64,000 nucleotides of DNA from Perspicuibacillus lycopersici (GCF_025660475.1 NZ_JAOUSF010000005.1:186001-250000), one strand, 5' to 3'. Positions 25,069-33,933 are shown, counted from the first letter of the stretch. Numbers and translations: made by a program. Notes: generated by a model from the letters alone, not told the origin.

Positions 25069-26451
25069 TTGATTTACGAAACAAAAGAAGAATTACTTAC
25101 TAAAGCAAGACTAGCAGAAGGAAAAACATTCGGAGAAATTGACCATAGTGGCAGAATTGAAAATGAAAAGGCAAAAGGACAACTAGGTCAAATTATTGAA
25201 GAAAGCTATTTTGGTTATGAAGTTAACTCAAGAAGTGAAGCTGATTTTTCAAATCTTGGAATAGAATTAAAAGTTACACCTATTAAAAAGAATAAAAATG
25301 GTACTATTTCCGCGAAAGAACGACTAGTGTTAAATATTATCAATTTCGAAGAAGAAGTAAATAATGATTTTGAGACATCAAGTTTTTGGAAGAAAAACAA
25401 AGAAATTCTTATGATGTTTTATGAGTGGCTTCCGGATATCAGTAGGACTGATTTTAAAGTAATAAAATCCTACCTCCATCAATACCCAGAGGAAGATCTT
25501 GAAATTATAAAACAAGATTGGCATACGATAGTAGAAAAAATTAAAAATGGATTAGCTCACCAACTTTCTGAGGGTGATACGAACTATTTAGGTGCATGTC
25601 CAAAAGGAGCAAATAAAAATTCACTAAGAAATCAACCTTTTAGCGATATTAGAGCAATGCAACGAGCATATGCATTAAAGCAAAGTTACATGACAGCTAT
25701 TGTTAGAAAAGTCATTAATAACCAAGACTTTGTGAAATTCACAACATCTTCTGAGTTAAAACAAAAAACATTTCTTGATTTACTTAATGATAAATTTAAT
25801 CCGTATGTTGGCTTGACTCTTGAAGAAGTTTCATCCAAAACCGGGATAAATGTCAATTATAAATCAAAAAGTTTTCTTCAGGAATTTATTAGTTCCCTAC
25901 TTGGAATTAAAGGAACAAAATTAGATCAAATCGAGGAATTTGCTAAAGCAAATATTCATGTTAAGACTGTACGGTTGGAACCAAGCGGGATTCCAAAAGA
26001 ACATATGTCTTTTAGGAATGTAAATTTTAATGAATGGTCAACAGAAGTTTGGAATGATAGTTGGATAAAAAGATACTTTGAAGAAACAAAGCTACTTATT
26101 GTAGTTTTTCAGTATGAAGAAACTAAGAATCAAAACCCTAACCGAGAATTAATATTTAAAGGAATAAAACTCTGGAATATGCCAATTGCAGAAATTGAAA
26201 ATCGACTGTACAAATTTTGGTATTACGTACAGAATTTAATTAACAATGGAATTGAACTAAAACCTGTTAAACAAAAAAACAGAATTATTGTAAAAAATAA
26301 TTTGCCTGGTCCAGGTTATAACGGTATTTGTCATTTGCGTCCAAAAGCAAAGGATGGTAGTGATAAAACAATGTTACCTGATGGACGATGGATAACGAAA
26401 CAAGCGTTTTGGTTGGATCGGGAATATATTTCTGATATTATCTATAAATAA
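25069..26451 (+). CDS. Sau3AI-type (MutH-fold) type II restriction endonuclease
   Basis: A 460-residue nuclease of the Sau3AI family, which cuts before GATC. The MutH/Sau3AI catalytic triad is Asp59, Glu66 and Lys68 in 'ADFSNLGIELKVTP', with the D-x6-E-x-K spacing of MutH, after 'KGQLGQIIEESYFG'. The second, catalytically silent DNA-binding half carries 'KTVRLEPSGIPKEHMSFRNV', 'FKGIKLWNMP' and 'ICHLRPKAKDGSD', and 'LPDGRWITKQAFWL' near the end. Sequence resemblance to Sau3AI is clear over most of the length, including 'ISAKERLVLNIINFEEE' and 'CPKGANKNSLRNQPFSDI'. The start is TTG with AGGAGGT upstream, a weak start that may limit nuclease synthesis. Confidence 0.93.
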   Translation: MIYETKEELLTKARLAEGKTFGEIDHSGRIENEKAKGQLGQIIEESYFGYEVNSRSEADFSNLGIELKVTPIKKNKNGTISAKERLVLNIINFEEEVNNDFETSSFWKKNKEILMMFYEWLPDISRTDFKVIKSYLHQYPEEDLEIIKQDWHTIVEKIKNGLAHQLSEGDTNYLGACPKGANKNSLRNQPFSDIRAMQRAYALKQSYMTAIVRKVINNQDFVKFTTSSELKQKTFLDLLNDKFNPYVGLTLEEVSSKTGINVNYKSKSFLQEFISSLLGIKGTKLDQIEEFAKANIHVKTVRLEPSGIPKEHMSFRNVNFNEWSTEVWNDSWIKRYFEETKLLIVVFQYEETKNQNPNRELIFKGIKLWNMPIAEIENRLYKFWYYVQNLINNGIELKPVKQKNRIIVKNNLPGPGYNGICHLRPKAKDGSDKTMLPDGRWITKQAFWLDREYISDIIYK

Positions 26452-26574
26452 TGGTACATAAAATAATAGTATTTAGATTTCTACTTAATGTTATTTAACT
26501 GTACTCTCAATATCACTGGATGAAAGAAGACTATGCTGTAACATTGCTGAATGATATAAATTTTGTTTAATAAC

Positions 26575-26615
26575 TTTAAAAAAGGAACCTAACGTGATGT
26601 TAAGTTCCTTTTTAA
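26575..26615. terminator. Terminator downstream of the endonuclease gene
   Basis: AAAAAGGAACCTAAC pairs with GTTAAGTTCCTTTTT (one mismatch) over a 5-base loop, with A and T runs outside, so it can act in both directions. It lies 124 bases after the nuclease stop. Confidence 0.75.
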
Positions 26616-26651
26616 ATGATACTAACCTCTTTATAACCCGCAAAATAAGCT

Positions 26652-26684
26652 AAAAACAGGTATCTAAACCTAAAATGATACCTG
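26652..26684 (-). terminator. Terminator-like hairpin of a lost leftward gene
   Basis: CAGGTATC pairs with GATACCTG over a 12-base loop and is followed on the minus strand by TTTTTAGC. No intact gene precedes it on that strand, but the decayed DUF6339 fragment does. Confidence 0.55.
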
Positions 26685-26798
26685 CTTCTAAAACAAGTAT
26701 ACCAAATTCAATGATCATCACCCTGACTTCCACTTTATTCGGCTTAGCTATGTTAAATTCCTTGCACATATGTTTCTTACATCTCTTTCACTTCAAAT

Positions 26799-26960
26799 TT
26801 AACGAAATATGCTCAAAAAATAATTGTTAGGTACTACTCGTAAAGAATAAACTGGACTTACTCCGTTTTGTATTGTTTTTTTAATATCTTTCTTTACTCG
26901 ATAGAAAGTAAATTTTCTGAACTGTGTATGGTCTAGCCTTGCCTATTTGACTACCTTTAC
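26799..26960 (-). pseudogene. Decayed fragment of a second DUF6339 gene
   Basis: On the minus strand one frame reads TAG then 'ARLDHTQFRKFTFYRVKKDI' (26883-26942). It aligns without gaps to 'WAGLAHLQFKDYAFYRMKKDM' of the intact DUF6339 gene at 18204-18980: A, L, H, Q, F, F, Y, R, K, K, D are identical and most other changes are conservative. The TAG sits where the intact copy has Trp (TGG). The frame runs on without recognisable similarity to a TAA at 26799-26801. No other part of the gene could be found, so this is a relic. Confidence 0.5.
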
Positions 26961-27373
26961 CATCTTTTTACATTCTTATCATAAAAATATCTTAAACTTT
27001 TATTTTTGGAGAAATTTCTTCTCTCTTTCCCCCTTTTGTCATTACCAAATCACATTAAATATCCATAAATAGGGTGTGCGCACTATTCTCAATATCTATT
27101 AAAAGTGATAATCGCTTTTCTTTGCATTTTATTATATTAATGCAAATATTTAATGAATGATTTAAAACCTGTTCATTTATTATTGCCAGGTGATTGTTTG
27201 CTTAATGACACAATACTCCATATTGTTTTAACAGTTCTTTTTTTTCTCAACTAACATCCAACACCTAAAAGCAGATTTTATTTTCTTGTTCTATAACGCC
27301 ATTTGCAACTATTATTTAACAAAAAAAGCACTAGTTCTAGTACAACTTAACTAAAGCTCTTGTATTATAGATA
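26961..27373. other. AT-rich intergenic region
   Basis: No intact gene, strong promoter or RNA element seen. The sequence is very AT-rich and may contain the unrecognisable remainder of the decayed DUF6339 locus. It separates the defence island from the catabolic locus. Confidence 0.4.
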
Positions 27374-28348
27374 TTATTCATTTACTACATTGATCGGACT
27401 TCCTTCCAAGAACATTTTTATATTATCTACTGCTGTATTTAAAAGTCTTTGTCTAGCTTCTTTTGTAGCCCAGGAAATATGTGGAGTGATAATACAATTC
27501 TTTGCTCGCAGTAAAGGGTTATTTTCCTTTATTGGCTCTGTGGAAACTACGTCAAGTGCAACTCCACCAACGATATTATTATTTAATGCCTGAGCGAGAT
27601 CTTCCTCGTTGATTAATGGTCCTCTTGAATTATTAATAATTAATACCCCTTTTTTCATTTTATTTATACTATCATTATTAATCATTCCTGTGTTTTCATT
27701 AGTTAATGGACAATGAAGTGAAATCACATCAGAATTAGCATAAAGCTCATCTAAATCAGCATATTTCATAGTTTCTGATTCAAGTGCTTTATTTTGATAA
27801 TGATTATAAGCGAGAACATTCATTCCTAATGCTTGTGCAATTCTACCTGTAGCTTGACCAATTCTGCCAAATCCAATAATCCCAATTGTCTTTCCTGAAA
27901 GTTCAATTAACGGATGGTTCCAAAAACACCAATCAACATTATTCGTCCAATCTCCCTGTTTGACAGCATCACTATGGCTTCCCACGTGATGACATAATTC
28001 AAGTAGTAACGCTATTGCCATTTGGGATACTGCATCTGTCCCATATGTTGGAATATTAGTAACGATGATATCTTTTTCTTTTGCTGCCTCAATATCTACT
28101 GAATCAAATCCTGTTGAAAGCATGCCAATATACTTTAAACGTGGTAGTTCATTAATCACATCACCAGTGATTGGTGTTTTATTTATAAGAATTATCTCTG
28201 CGTCTTTAGAACGTTCTATTATAAGTGTTAGTTCTTCACCAGAATATGTAGTACGATTATAGATAGTTACATCAACTAATCCTTTTAATGGTGACCAGTC
28301 TAAATCTCCTGGGTTTAATGTATATCCATCTAAAACAACTGCTTTCAT
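27374..28348 (-). CDS. D-2-hydroxyacid dehydrogenase (glycerate dehydrogenase-like)
   Basis: A 324-residue NAD enzyme interconverting D-2-hydroxyacids and 2-oxoacids. The Rossmann motif 'GIIGFGRIGQATGRIAQALG' is near residues 152-171; catalytic Arg is in 'NNSRGPLIN', Glu in 'VVSTEPIKENNPLL' and His in 'ITPHISWAT'. The start 'MKAVVLDGYTLNPGDLDW' is typical of the glycerate/hydroxypyruvate dehydrogenase branch. AAGGAGGAAAT precedes the ATG. It is the last leftward gene of the TRAP/CoA locus but is separated from the HMG-CoA lyase gene by about 420 bases and a long inverted repeat, so it may be transcribed separately. Substrate unknown. Confidence 0.88.
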   Translation of the reverse strand: MKAVVLDGYTLNPGDLDWSPLKGLVDVTIYNRTTYSGEELTLIIERSKDAEIILINKTPITGDVINELPRLKYIGMLSTGFDSVDIEAAKEKDIIVTNIPTYGTDAVSQMAIALLLELCHHVGSHSDAVKQGDWTNNVDWCFWNHPLIELSGKTIGIIGFGRIGQATGRIAQALGMNVLAYNHYQNKALESETMKYADLDELYANSDVISLHCPLTNENTGMINNDSINKMKKGVLIINNSRGPLINEEDLAQALNNNIVGGVALDVVSTEPIKENNPLLRAKNCIITPHISWATKEARQRLLNTAVDNIKMFLEGSPINVVNE

Positions 28349-28772
28349 TCTATTTCCTCCTTAATGTTTTTCTCTATTAATATCATTACTCCTTTGCTGA
28401 TTTTTCAATAGAGGAAATGCCATCCTCTAGAACCTATTTTAATGATATTGTTCCTGAGAAAAAATCATTTACTGCATGGACTCCACATATATTATTATCA
28501 CCTTTCCTCCGCAAATAGATTCCATTCATAGTATGCCGACATCCTTGAAAGATATTTATGGCAATTATACTTTCATAAGTGTAAGTAATCATTCTCCTCT
28601 CATGGAGTAATAAATTACGTAAAAAGGCTCTGTTTAAAACAAAAGGGTCTGACAACCTATATAAAATATCTAGGTAATATTTATTTTATCTAGATATAGT
28701 ACATATTGTAGATGTCTGACCCTTTAGCACAGCCTCTATTAAATTATAGTTTACTAATATTTTTATTCTAAC
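28349..28772. other. Intergenic region between dehydrogenase and lyase genes
   Basis: It holds the promoter/ribosome binding site of the dehydrogenase gene and the inverted-repeat element at 28625-28735. A 73-codon leftward frame at 28434-28655 starts inside that element, has no ribosome binding site and no family resemblance; I do not call it a gene. Confidence 0.45.
28625..28735. repeat. 111-bp MITE-like inverted repeat, may act as terminator
   Basis: The left arm starts AGGCTCTGT and contains AAAGGGTCTGACA; the right arm is TGTCTGACCCTTT followed by GCACAGCCT. The arms are imperfectly complementary (a 7-base length difference) and enclose an AT-rich centre with a smaller TATCTAG inverted repeat. 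On the minus strand the structure ends in TTTTT, so it could end transcription after the HMG-CoA lyase gene. No flanking target duplication is obvious. Confidence 0.5.
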
Positions 28773-29675
28773 TTATACCCATTGCTGTGATTTTGATTCA
28801 ATATTCATTTGATGCCCACTAAAATTCCCATCAGGAATCACTATTTTTTGATATTTAGATGCATCAATTAATTTTTCAAAATCAACACCTGTAACATATC
28901 CCATATCATTTAGCATATACACAATATCTTCCGTAGCAAGATTACCTGATGCACCTGGAGCAAATGGGCAACCTCCTAACCCACCTAAAGTGGATTGAAT
29001 TTTATCCACCCCACATTCAATGGCAGCTAATGTATTCACCATTCCCATATTTCTTGTATCATGAATATGGATCTGTAAATCAAGATTTGGATAAGACTCT
29101 TGAACTGCACCAACTATCTCTCTCACTTCTTTAGGATTGCCAATACCAATAGTATCGCAGAGGTTAACCATTTTGATTCCTAAATCTATATATGCTTTTA
29201 AGAAACCTACTACGATTTCCGCATTATATTTTCCTTCAAAAGGACACCCGAAAGTCGTTGCTAAATCTAGACATACTTCCATTTCTGGATAAGCTTCAAC
29301 TATTTTTTTTAATTCTAAGAAGGATTCTTCATGTGTTCTATTAATATTTGCTTTATTATGACTTTTACTTAAAGAAACAACAAATGAAATTCTTCTAATT
29401 CCTGATTCCCATGCCAACTTAGCTCCATATAGATTTGGTACCAATGCAAAGAATTTAACATCAGGAAATTTCTCCAAACATACACTTGCAATCTCTTTGC
29501 TATCTTTCATTTGCGGAATAGCTTTCGGACTGACAAAGGAAGTAATTTGAATATATTCAAGACCAGATTCGACCATTTTTTTTATTATTTCCAGCTTATG
29601 TTCGAGAGGGATATATTTAGCTTGATTTTGAAACCCATCCCTTGGTCCTACTTCATTGATATGAATTTTTTCCAC
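28773..29675 (-). CDS. mvaB: Hydroxymethylglutaryl-CoA lyase
   Basis: A 300-residue DRE-TIM metallolyase that splits HMG-CoA into acetoacetate and acetyl-CoA. 'NEVGPRDGFQNQ' carries the catalytic Arg-Asp, 'LQIHIHDTRNMG' the metal-binding HxH, and 'GLGGCPFAPGASGN' the active-site loop Cys and metal-ligand Asn; the last, followed by 'LATEDIVYML', is nearly the same as in animal HMG-CoA lyase. So the substrate call is firmer than for most family members. I prefer the GTG at 29675, ten bases after GGAGG; the ATG at 29684 lies almost on that site. No leucine-degradation genes are nearby; the neighbours are a TRAP transporter and CoA/aldehyde enzymes. Confidence 0.88.
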   Translation of the reverse strand: MEKIHINEVGPRDGFQNQAKYIPLEHKLEIIKKMVESGLEYIQITSFVSPKAIPQMKDSKEIASVCLEKFPDVKFFALVPNLYGAKLAWESGIRRISFVVSLSKSHNKANINRTHEESFLELKKIVEAYPEMEVCLDLATTFGCPFEGKYNAEIVVGFLKAYIDLGIKMVNLCDTIGIGNPKEVREIVGAVQESYPNLDLQIHIHDTRNMGMVNTLAAIECGVDKIQSTLGGLGGCPFAPGASGNLATEDIVYMLNDMGYVTGVDFEKLIDASKYQKIVIPDGNFSGHQMNIESKSQQWV

Positions 29676-29720
29676 TCTTATCATTCCTCCAGTTTCTATC
29701 AGTCTATATTTTCGTATCTA

Positions 29721-30998
29721 CTAACCAAATAACTTTGGTAGGAATAAGACAAAATCTTCCCAGTAGGTTATTATTAGTAAACCTATTAGAGAGAAGCCTA
29801 TATACCTAAATAAATATTTATTAAGTATGTCTGACACTGATACACCATCAATAAGCTTTGCGGCAACGAATAAGTTTACACCAAGTGGTGGTGTAACCAT
29901 ACCAATACTTAGGTTAACAACCATTAATACTCCAAAATGAACAGGGTCAATCCCATACTGTTCTATAATTGGCATAAATATTGGTGCAACAATTAAAATA
30001 GCAGCATTTGTTTCCATAAATGTACCAAGTATCAGAAATAAAATATTTACTAAGAATAATAGGATTATTGCACTATCCGTTAAGCTGATGATAAATTCAG
30101 ACATTTGAAGTGGTATTTGTGCTTTAGTCATAACAAAACCGAAAGCAGATGCAGCACCAACAATAAACATAATCATTGAAGCGTTAACAACAGATTCCTT
30201 CAAAATTTGATTAACTTTCTTCCAAGATAACTCCTTATAAACAAAGAATCCTACTATCAAGCCGTATAAACAGGCAACTGCTGCTGATTCCGTTGGAGTA
30301 AAGACACCTGAATAGATACCTCCAAGAATAATTAGCGGCATTATCAATGCCCAAATTGCGTTTTTAAAAGTTCTCCAAACCTCTTTGATTGAAAATTTGT
30401 AAGTAACCTTCATATGTTTTTTTCCATATAAATATGCATAAACTGACATCAAACCAGTCAAGAGAAGCCCTGTCATGATTCCCCCTGAAAATAAATCACC
30501 AATGGAAGCACCAGTGGTTACACCATAAGTTACCATTGGTATACTAGGAGGAATAACGGTTCCAAGATAACCAGCAGCTGCAATTGTAGTTATAGAAAAT
30601 TTAACATCATATCCTTCTCGAATCATTGCCGGTACAATTATAGAACCCATCGCAACAACAGTTGCAGTTGAAGATCCAGAAATAGCTCCAAAGAATGCAG
30701 ATGCAACGAATGCAACTATAGCTAAACCGCCATGAAATCCTCCAACAATCGAGTTAGCAAAGTCTACGATACGTTTAGACACTCCACCTTTTTCCAATAT
30801 CCCCCCTGCAATCATGAAAAAAGGCAAGGCCATTAAGGAGAATGAGTCTAATGATACCCATAACCTTTGAATAATAACCATCAACGGTGTATCTGTAAAT
30901 AAAAATAACGGAACCCCTGCCGCTAAAAGTAATGCTACTGCGATAGGAAGACCTATAAATGCCGTTAGGAAAAATATCCCAAAAAGTGGTAAGGCCAT
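29721..30998 (-). CDS. dctM: TRAP transporter large permease (DctM)
   Basis: A 425-residue protein with about 12 membrane segments, the ion-coupled transport subunit of a tripartite TRAP system. Family motifs include 'LPLFGIFFLTAFIGLPIAVA' at the start, 'LMALPFFMIAGGILEKGGVS', 'GSSTATVVAMGSIIVPAMIR', 'IPPSIPMVTYGVTTGASIGD' and the C-terminal 'MVTPPLGVNLFVAA'. Its ATG overlaps the stop of the small permease gene (TAATG), giving coupled synthesis. It imports an organic acid captured by the binding protein encoded upstream. Confidence 0.94.
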   Translation of the reverse strand: MALPLFGIFFLTAFIGLPIAVALLLAAGVPLFLFTDTPLMVIIQRLWVSLDSFSLMALPFFMIAGGILEKGGVSKRIVDFANSIVGGFHGGLAIVAFVASAFFGAISGSSTATVVAMGSIIVPAMIREGYDVKFSITTIAAAGYLGTVIPPSIPMVTYGVTTGASIGDLFSGGIMTGLLLTGLMSVYAYLYGKKHMKVTYKFSIKEVWRTFKNAIWALIMPLIILGGIYSGVFTPTESAAVACLYGLIVGFFVYKELSWKKVNQILKESVVNASMIMFIVGAASAFGFVMTKAQIPLQMSEFIISLTDSAIILLFLVNILFLILGTFMETNAAILIVAPIFMPIIEQYGIDPVHFGVLMVVNLSIGMVTPPLGVNLFVAAKLIDGVSVSDILNKYLFRYIGFSLIGLLIITYWEDFVLFLPKLFG

Positions 30999-31525
30999 TA
31001 AAAATAGACCTCCTTCTTATCAATACTAGAATTCTTTGAAACTGGTCCTTTAATATTTTTTTTAAAGTATTGAGCCCAGAAAACTTGTATTGCCCTATAG
31101 GTGCTTAACAAAAATCCAAGCGGCATTGCCATATAAACATATGCAAACTTAATTCTTAGGATTGGTGTTAGTTGTCCAAGTTCTAATGAATATAAAACAA
31201 AATCAACTGATAGGTAAAATGCAATTATATATGTCCCAATTAGCATTATATGGCAGATAAACGTTACTACTTTTTTCACTTTTTCTGGTGCGAATGCTAT
31301 AAAAATATCAATTCCTAATTGGGCATTTTTTCGAGTCATTATACTAATACCAATAAAAATTCCCCAAACCATCAAATACCTTGCAACTTCTTCAGACCAT
31401 ATGATTGGGCTATTTAAAGCGAATCGAAAAAAAACTGCGACTAAAGTAATGATACTCATTAGTGAAAAGCATATAACAGCTACATAGTCCTCAAATCGAG
31501 TAAGAAGTTTGTCTAATATTATCAT
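30998..31525 (-). CDS. dctQ: TRAP transporter small permease (DctQ)
   Basis: A 175-residue protein with four membrane segments and the DctQ signature 'IIWSEEVARYLMVWGIFIGI' near residues 41-60, followed by 'KNAQLGIDIF'. It couples the binding protein to the large permease. Its position between the binding protein and DctM genes is the standard TRAP order. Confidence 0.92.
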   Translation of the reverse strand: MIILDKLLTRFEDYVAVICFSLMSIITLVAVFFRFALNSPIIWSEEVARYLMVWGIFIGISIMTRKNAQLGIDIFIAFAPEKVKKVVTFICHIMLIGTYIIAFYLSVDFVLYSLELGQLTPILRIKFAYVYMAMPLGFLLSTYRAIQVFWAQYFKKNIKGPVSKNSSIDKKEVYF

Positions 31526-31601
31526 TTGGCCCTTCCTTATAGAATCTGGTCAGTGCACAAGGCAAATACTTATGCACTAACCGTAAAATTATAAATCTTT
31601 T

Positions 31602-32618
31602 TTAATAATCATTTTGTATAGATTCAATAACATCTTTACCTAATTTGTCAGCATACTCATCATATACTGGTTGCCAAGCTGCTTCCTTTAGAGCCTCTTT
31701 ATCCGGATTTGTTACTTCAAAACCTTCATCTTTTAATTTCTGAATAAACTCAGTTTCCATATCTGCAACTAATTGTCTCTCATAAGCAGTAACTGCATTC
31801 GCTTCCTCTACTAAAATTTGTTGTAAATCTTCAGGCATTCCATCGAAAAGATTCTTATTCATCATCAGTATGGCTGTTACATAAAATTCACTGCTTGTAG
31901 AAATATATGGAGCAACTTCGTAAATTTTAGAATTGTACATAGACGGAATTGATACAGCAACTCCATCAACCGTACCGTTTTGAATTGCAGTATAAACTTC
32001 GCTCCACCCCATAGTAATTGCACTTGCACCTAAGGCATCGTATGATGCAATATGAATTGGGTTGTCATTCGCTCTAATTTTTAGATCTTTAAAGTCCTCG
32101 GGAGTATTTATTGGATGTTTCGCATTCCATGTATTGTAGAACCCATTTTCCCAATTTGCTAATCCTTTAATACCAAGAGAATCTAAACTTTTTAATGCTT
32201 GTTGACCAATTTCACCATCTAATACTTTATGAGCATGTTCATGATCCCTAAAGATGAATGGTAGATCAAATGGTTGATAAGTATTGGTAAAAGCAGCTAC
32301 GTTTCCAGAGGCAACTACAGCCATGTCTACTGTTCCCATTGTTATACCTTCTACTAAATCTCTTTCATTTCCTAATTGTGAACTTGGGAAAATCTCTATG
32401 TTAATTCTACCTCCAGATTTTTCTTTTACATTCTCTGCAAATTTTTCTAATGCTAGATGATATGCATCATTTGTAGTAACAACGTGACCAACATCAATAT
32501 TATAGATTTTTTCTTCACCTTCTGAATTAGACCCACTCTCCTTATTGCCACAAGCAGACAGAACTCCAACATATAATATAGAAATTAATGCAGTTGCAAA
32601 GATTTTTTTCAATTTCAT
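31602..32618 (-). CDS. dctP: TRAP transporter substrate-binding lipoprotein (DctP)
   Basis: A 338-residue solute receptor, anchored by a lipoprotein signal (lipobox L-S-A-C near residues 20-23). The family's 'LGNERDLVEGITMGTVDMAV', 'FDLPFIFRDHEHAHKV' and the ligand region 'DLKIRANDNPIHIASYDALG' with the conserved Arg that grips a carboxylate are present, then 'SEVYTAIQNGTVDGVAV'. The substrate is therefore an organic acid. Gene context suggests mevalonate or a related hydroxyacid (inference). ATG start; 132 bases of leader separate it from the upstream alcohol dehydrogenase gene. Confidence 0.93.
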   Translation of the reverse strand: MKLKKIFATALISILYVGVLSACGNKESGSNSEGEEKIYNIDVGHVVTTNDAYHLALEKFAENVKEKSGGRINIEIFPSSQLGNERDLVEGITMGTVDMAVVASGNVAAFTNTYQPFDLPFIFRDHEHAHKVLDGEIGQQALKSLDSLGIKGLANWENGFYNTWNAKHPINTPEDFKDLKIRANDNPIHIASYDALGASAITMGWSEVYTAIQNGTVDGVAVSIPSMYNSKIYEVAPYISTSSEFYVTAILMMNKNLFDGMPEDLQQILVEEANAVTAYERQLVADMETEFIQKLKDEGFEVTNPDKEALKEAAWQPVYDEYADKLGKDVIESIQNDY

Positions 32619-32750
32619 ATACTAATCCCCCATATTATTCGTTTTTTAATACTAAAGATAAATTTCTTTACGAAACCCAAAACCACAGTTAAAATCTTTC
32701 TAACTAAAAGGGAGGTATTCATGCAATATACTAACTATTCAATCAAAAGA

Positions 32751-33911
32751 TTAAAGAGCTTCAGCAAAAATGGCTTTAATTTCTTCTGATTTTAATTGAT
32801 AAGTAGAGTGTCCCATAACACGTGTTTGAGTCTCTGTTTCCATAACAAGATCATCTAGATCATTTTCAGTCACACCAAATTTGGATAACGGCATTAAACA
32901 ACCAACATCTCGCACTAATGTTGTAATAGCTTCAGTAACTACCTCTAGGGCTTTTCTATCAGATAACCCTGCAAGATTTTCACCCATTGCTTCCCCAATC
33001 AAGCGGACTTTCTTAAGCTCTGCTCTTCCAACAACGGGAAATACATATGGAAGCATTACAGCATTTGACAACCCATGACCTACATGGAATTTAGCTCCGA
33101 GTGCAAATGCTAATCCATGGTTCGCAGCAGCTCCATCGGTAAGATTCATTACTAAACCGCCTAATGTACTGGCATAGCTCATCCAGTACCGTGCTTCTTT
33201 ATTCTCCCCATGTCCTACAGCTTCCCGAAGGTGTTGAGAAATAACACGAATTCCTTCCATACATAACGCTTCATTTAATGGCGAGCTGTTAATCGAAATA
33301 AAACTTTCAATATGATGGCATAAAGCATCTAATCCAGTTGCAGCAGTAACTCCTCTTGGAACACTTAAAGTTAGAAGAGGGTCCACTAACGCAATATCTG
33401 CACTTATGTTAATATCTACTACTCCTTTTTTTGAGCCATTTACAAGTATAATAGAGAAAACAGAAACCTCAGACCCGGTACCTGATGTAGTTGGCATTAG
33501 AATTAGTGGTGCACATTTGTTTGGAACTTTATCAATACCTACATAATCTTCATAGCTTCCAGGATTAGTAACTAACATTGCCACTGCCTTTGCAACATCT
33601 ATTGGACTTCCACCGCCTAAACCAACTACACCATCACATCCTGTATCGTTATAAAGTTTGAATGCTGCTTCTACATTTTCTAAAGGTGGTTCAGGTAATA
33701 CTTCACTATATACTTCAAATTCAAAACCTTCTTCCTTTGCAAGGCTGATAATTCTATCTACAACACCTAATTTAACTAAAACTGAATCAGTTACTACTAA
33801 TACCTTGCTAACACCAAGTTTTTTTAAATATTTTCCTAATTGTAAGGATGAGCCATTCTCTAGAATAAGAGTTGAAGTACTATGAAATTTAAATGAGTTA
33901 TTCGTAATCAA
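32751..33911 (-). CDS. Iron-containing alcohol dehydrogenase
   Basis: A 386-residue group III alcohol dehydrogenase. The NAD-binding 'GVVGLGGGSPIDVAKAVAML' is near residues 95-114; metal ligands are in 'TGLDALCHHIESFIS' (Asp, His) and 'NHGLAFALGAKFHVGHGLSN' (two His). Relatives oxidise or form 4-hydroxybutyrate, 1,2-propanediol, isethionate and similar alcohols. With the acylating aldehyde dehydrogenase of the same operon it would convert a primary alcohol acid to its aldehyde, for example mevalonate to mevaldate (inference). The start is TTG with GGGAGG six to eight bases upstream; the CoA-transferase gene ends 22 bases before it. Confidence 0.92.
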   Translation of the reverse strand: MITNNSFKFHSTSTLILENGSSLQLGKYLKKLGVSKVLVVTDSVLVKLGVVDRIISLAKEEGFEFEVYSEVLPEPPLENVEAAFKLYNDTGCDGVVGLGGGSPIDVAKAVAMLVTNPGSYEDYVGIDKVPNKCAPLILMPTTSGTGSEVSVFSIILVNGSKKGVVDINISADIALVDPLLTLSVPRGVTAATGLDALCHHIESFISINSSPLNEALCMEGIRVISQHLREAVGHGENKEARYWMSYASTLGGLVMNLTDGAAANHGLAFALGAKFHVGHGLSNAVMLPYVFPVVGRAELKKVRLIGEAMGENLAGLSDRKALEVVTEAITTLVRDVGCLMPLSKFGVTENDLDDLVMETETQTRVMGHSTYQLKSEEIKAIFAEAL

Positions 33912-33933
33912 TGTTATTCCTCCCAGTTTAGTT

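Noticed and set aside
28434..28655. 73-codon leftward open frame
   Set aside because: It begins inside the inverted-repeat element, has no ribosome binding site, and resembles no protein I know.
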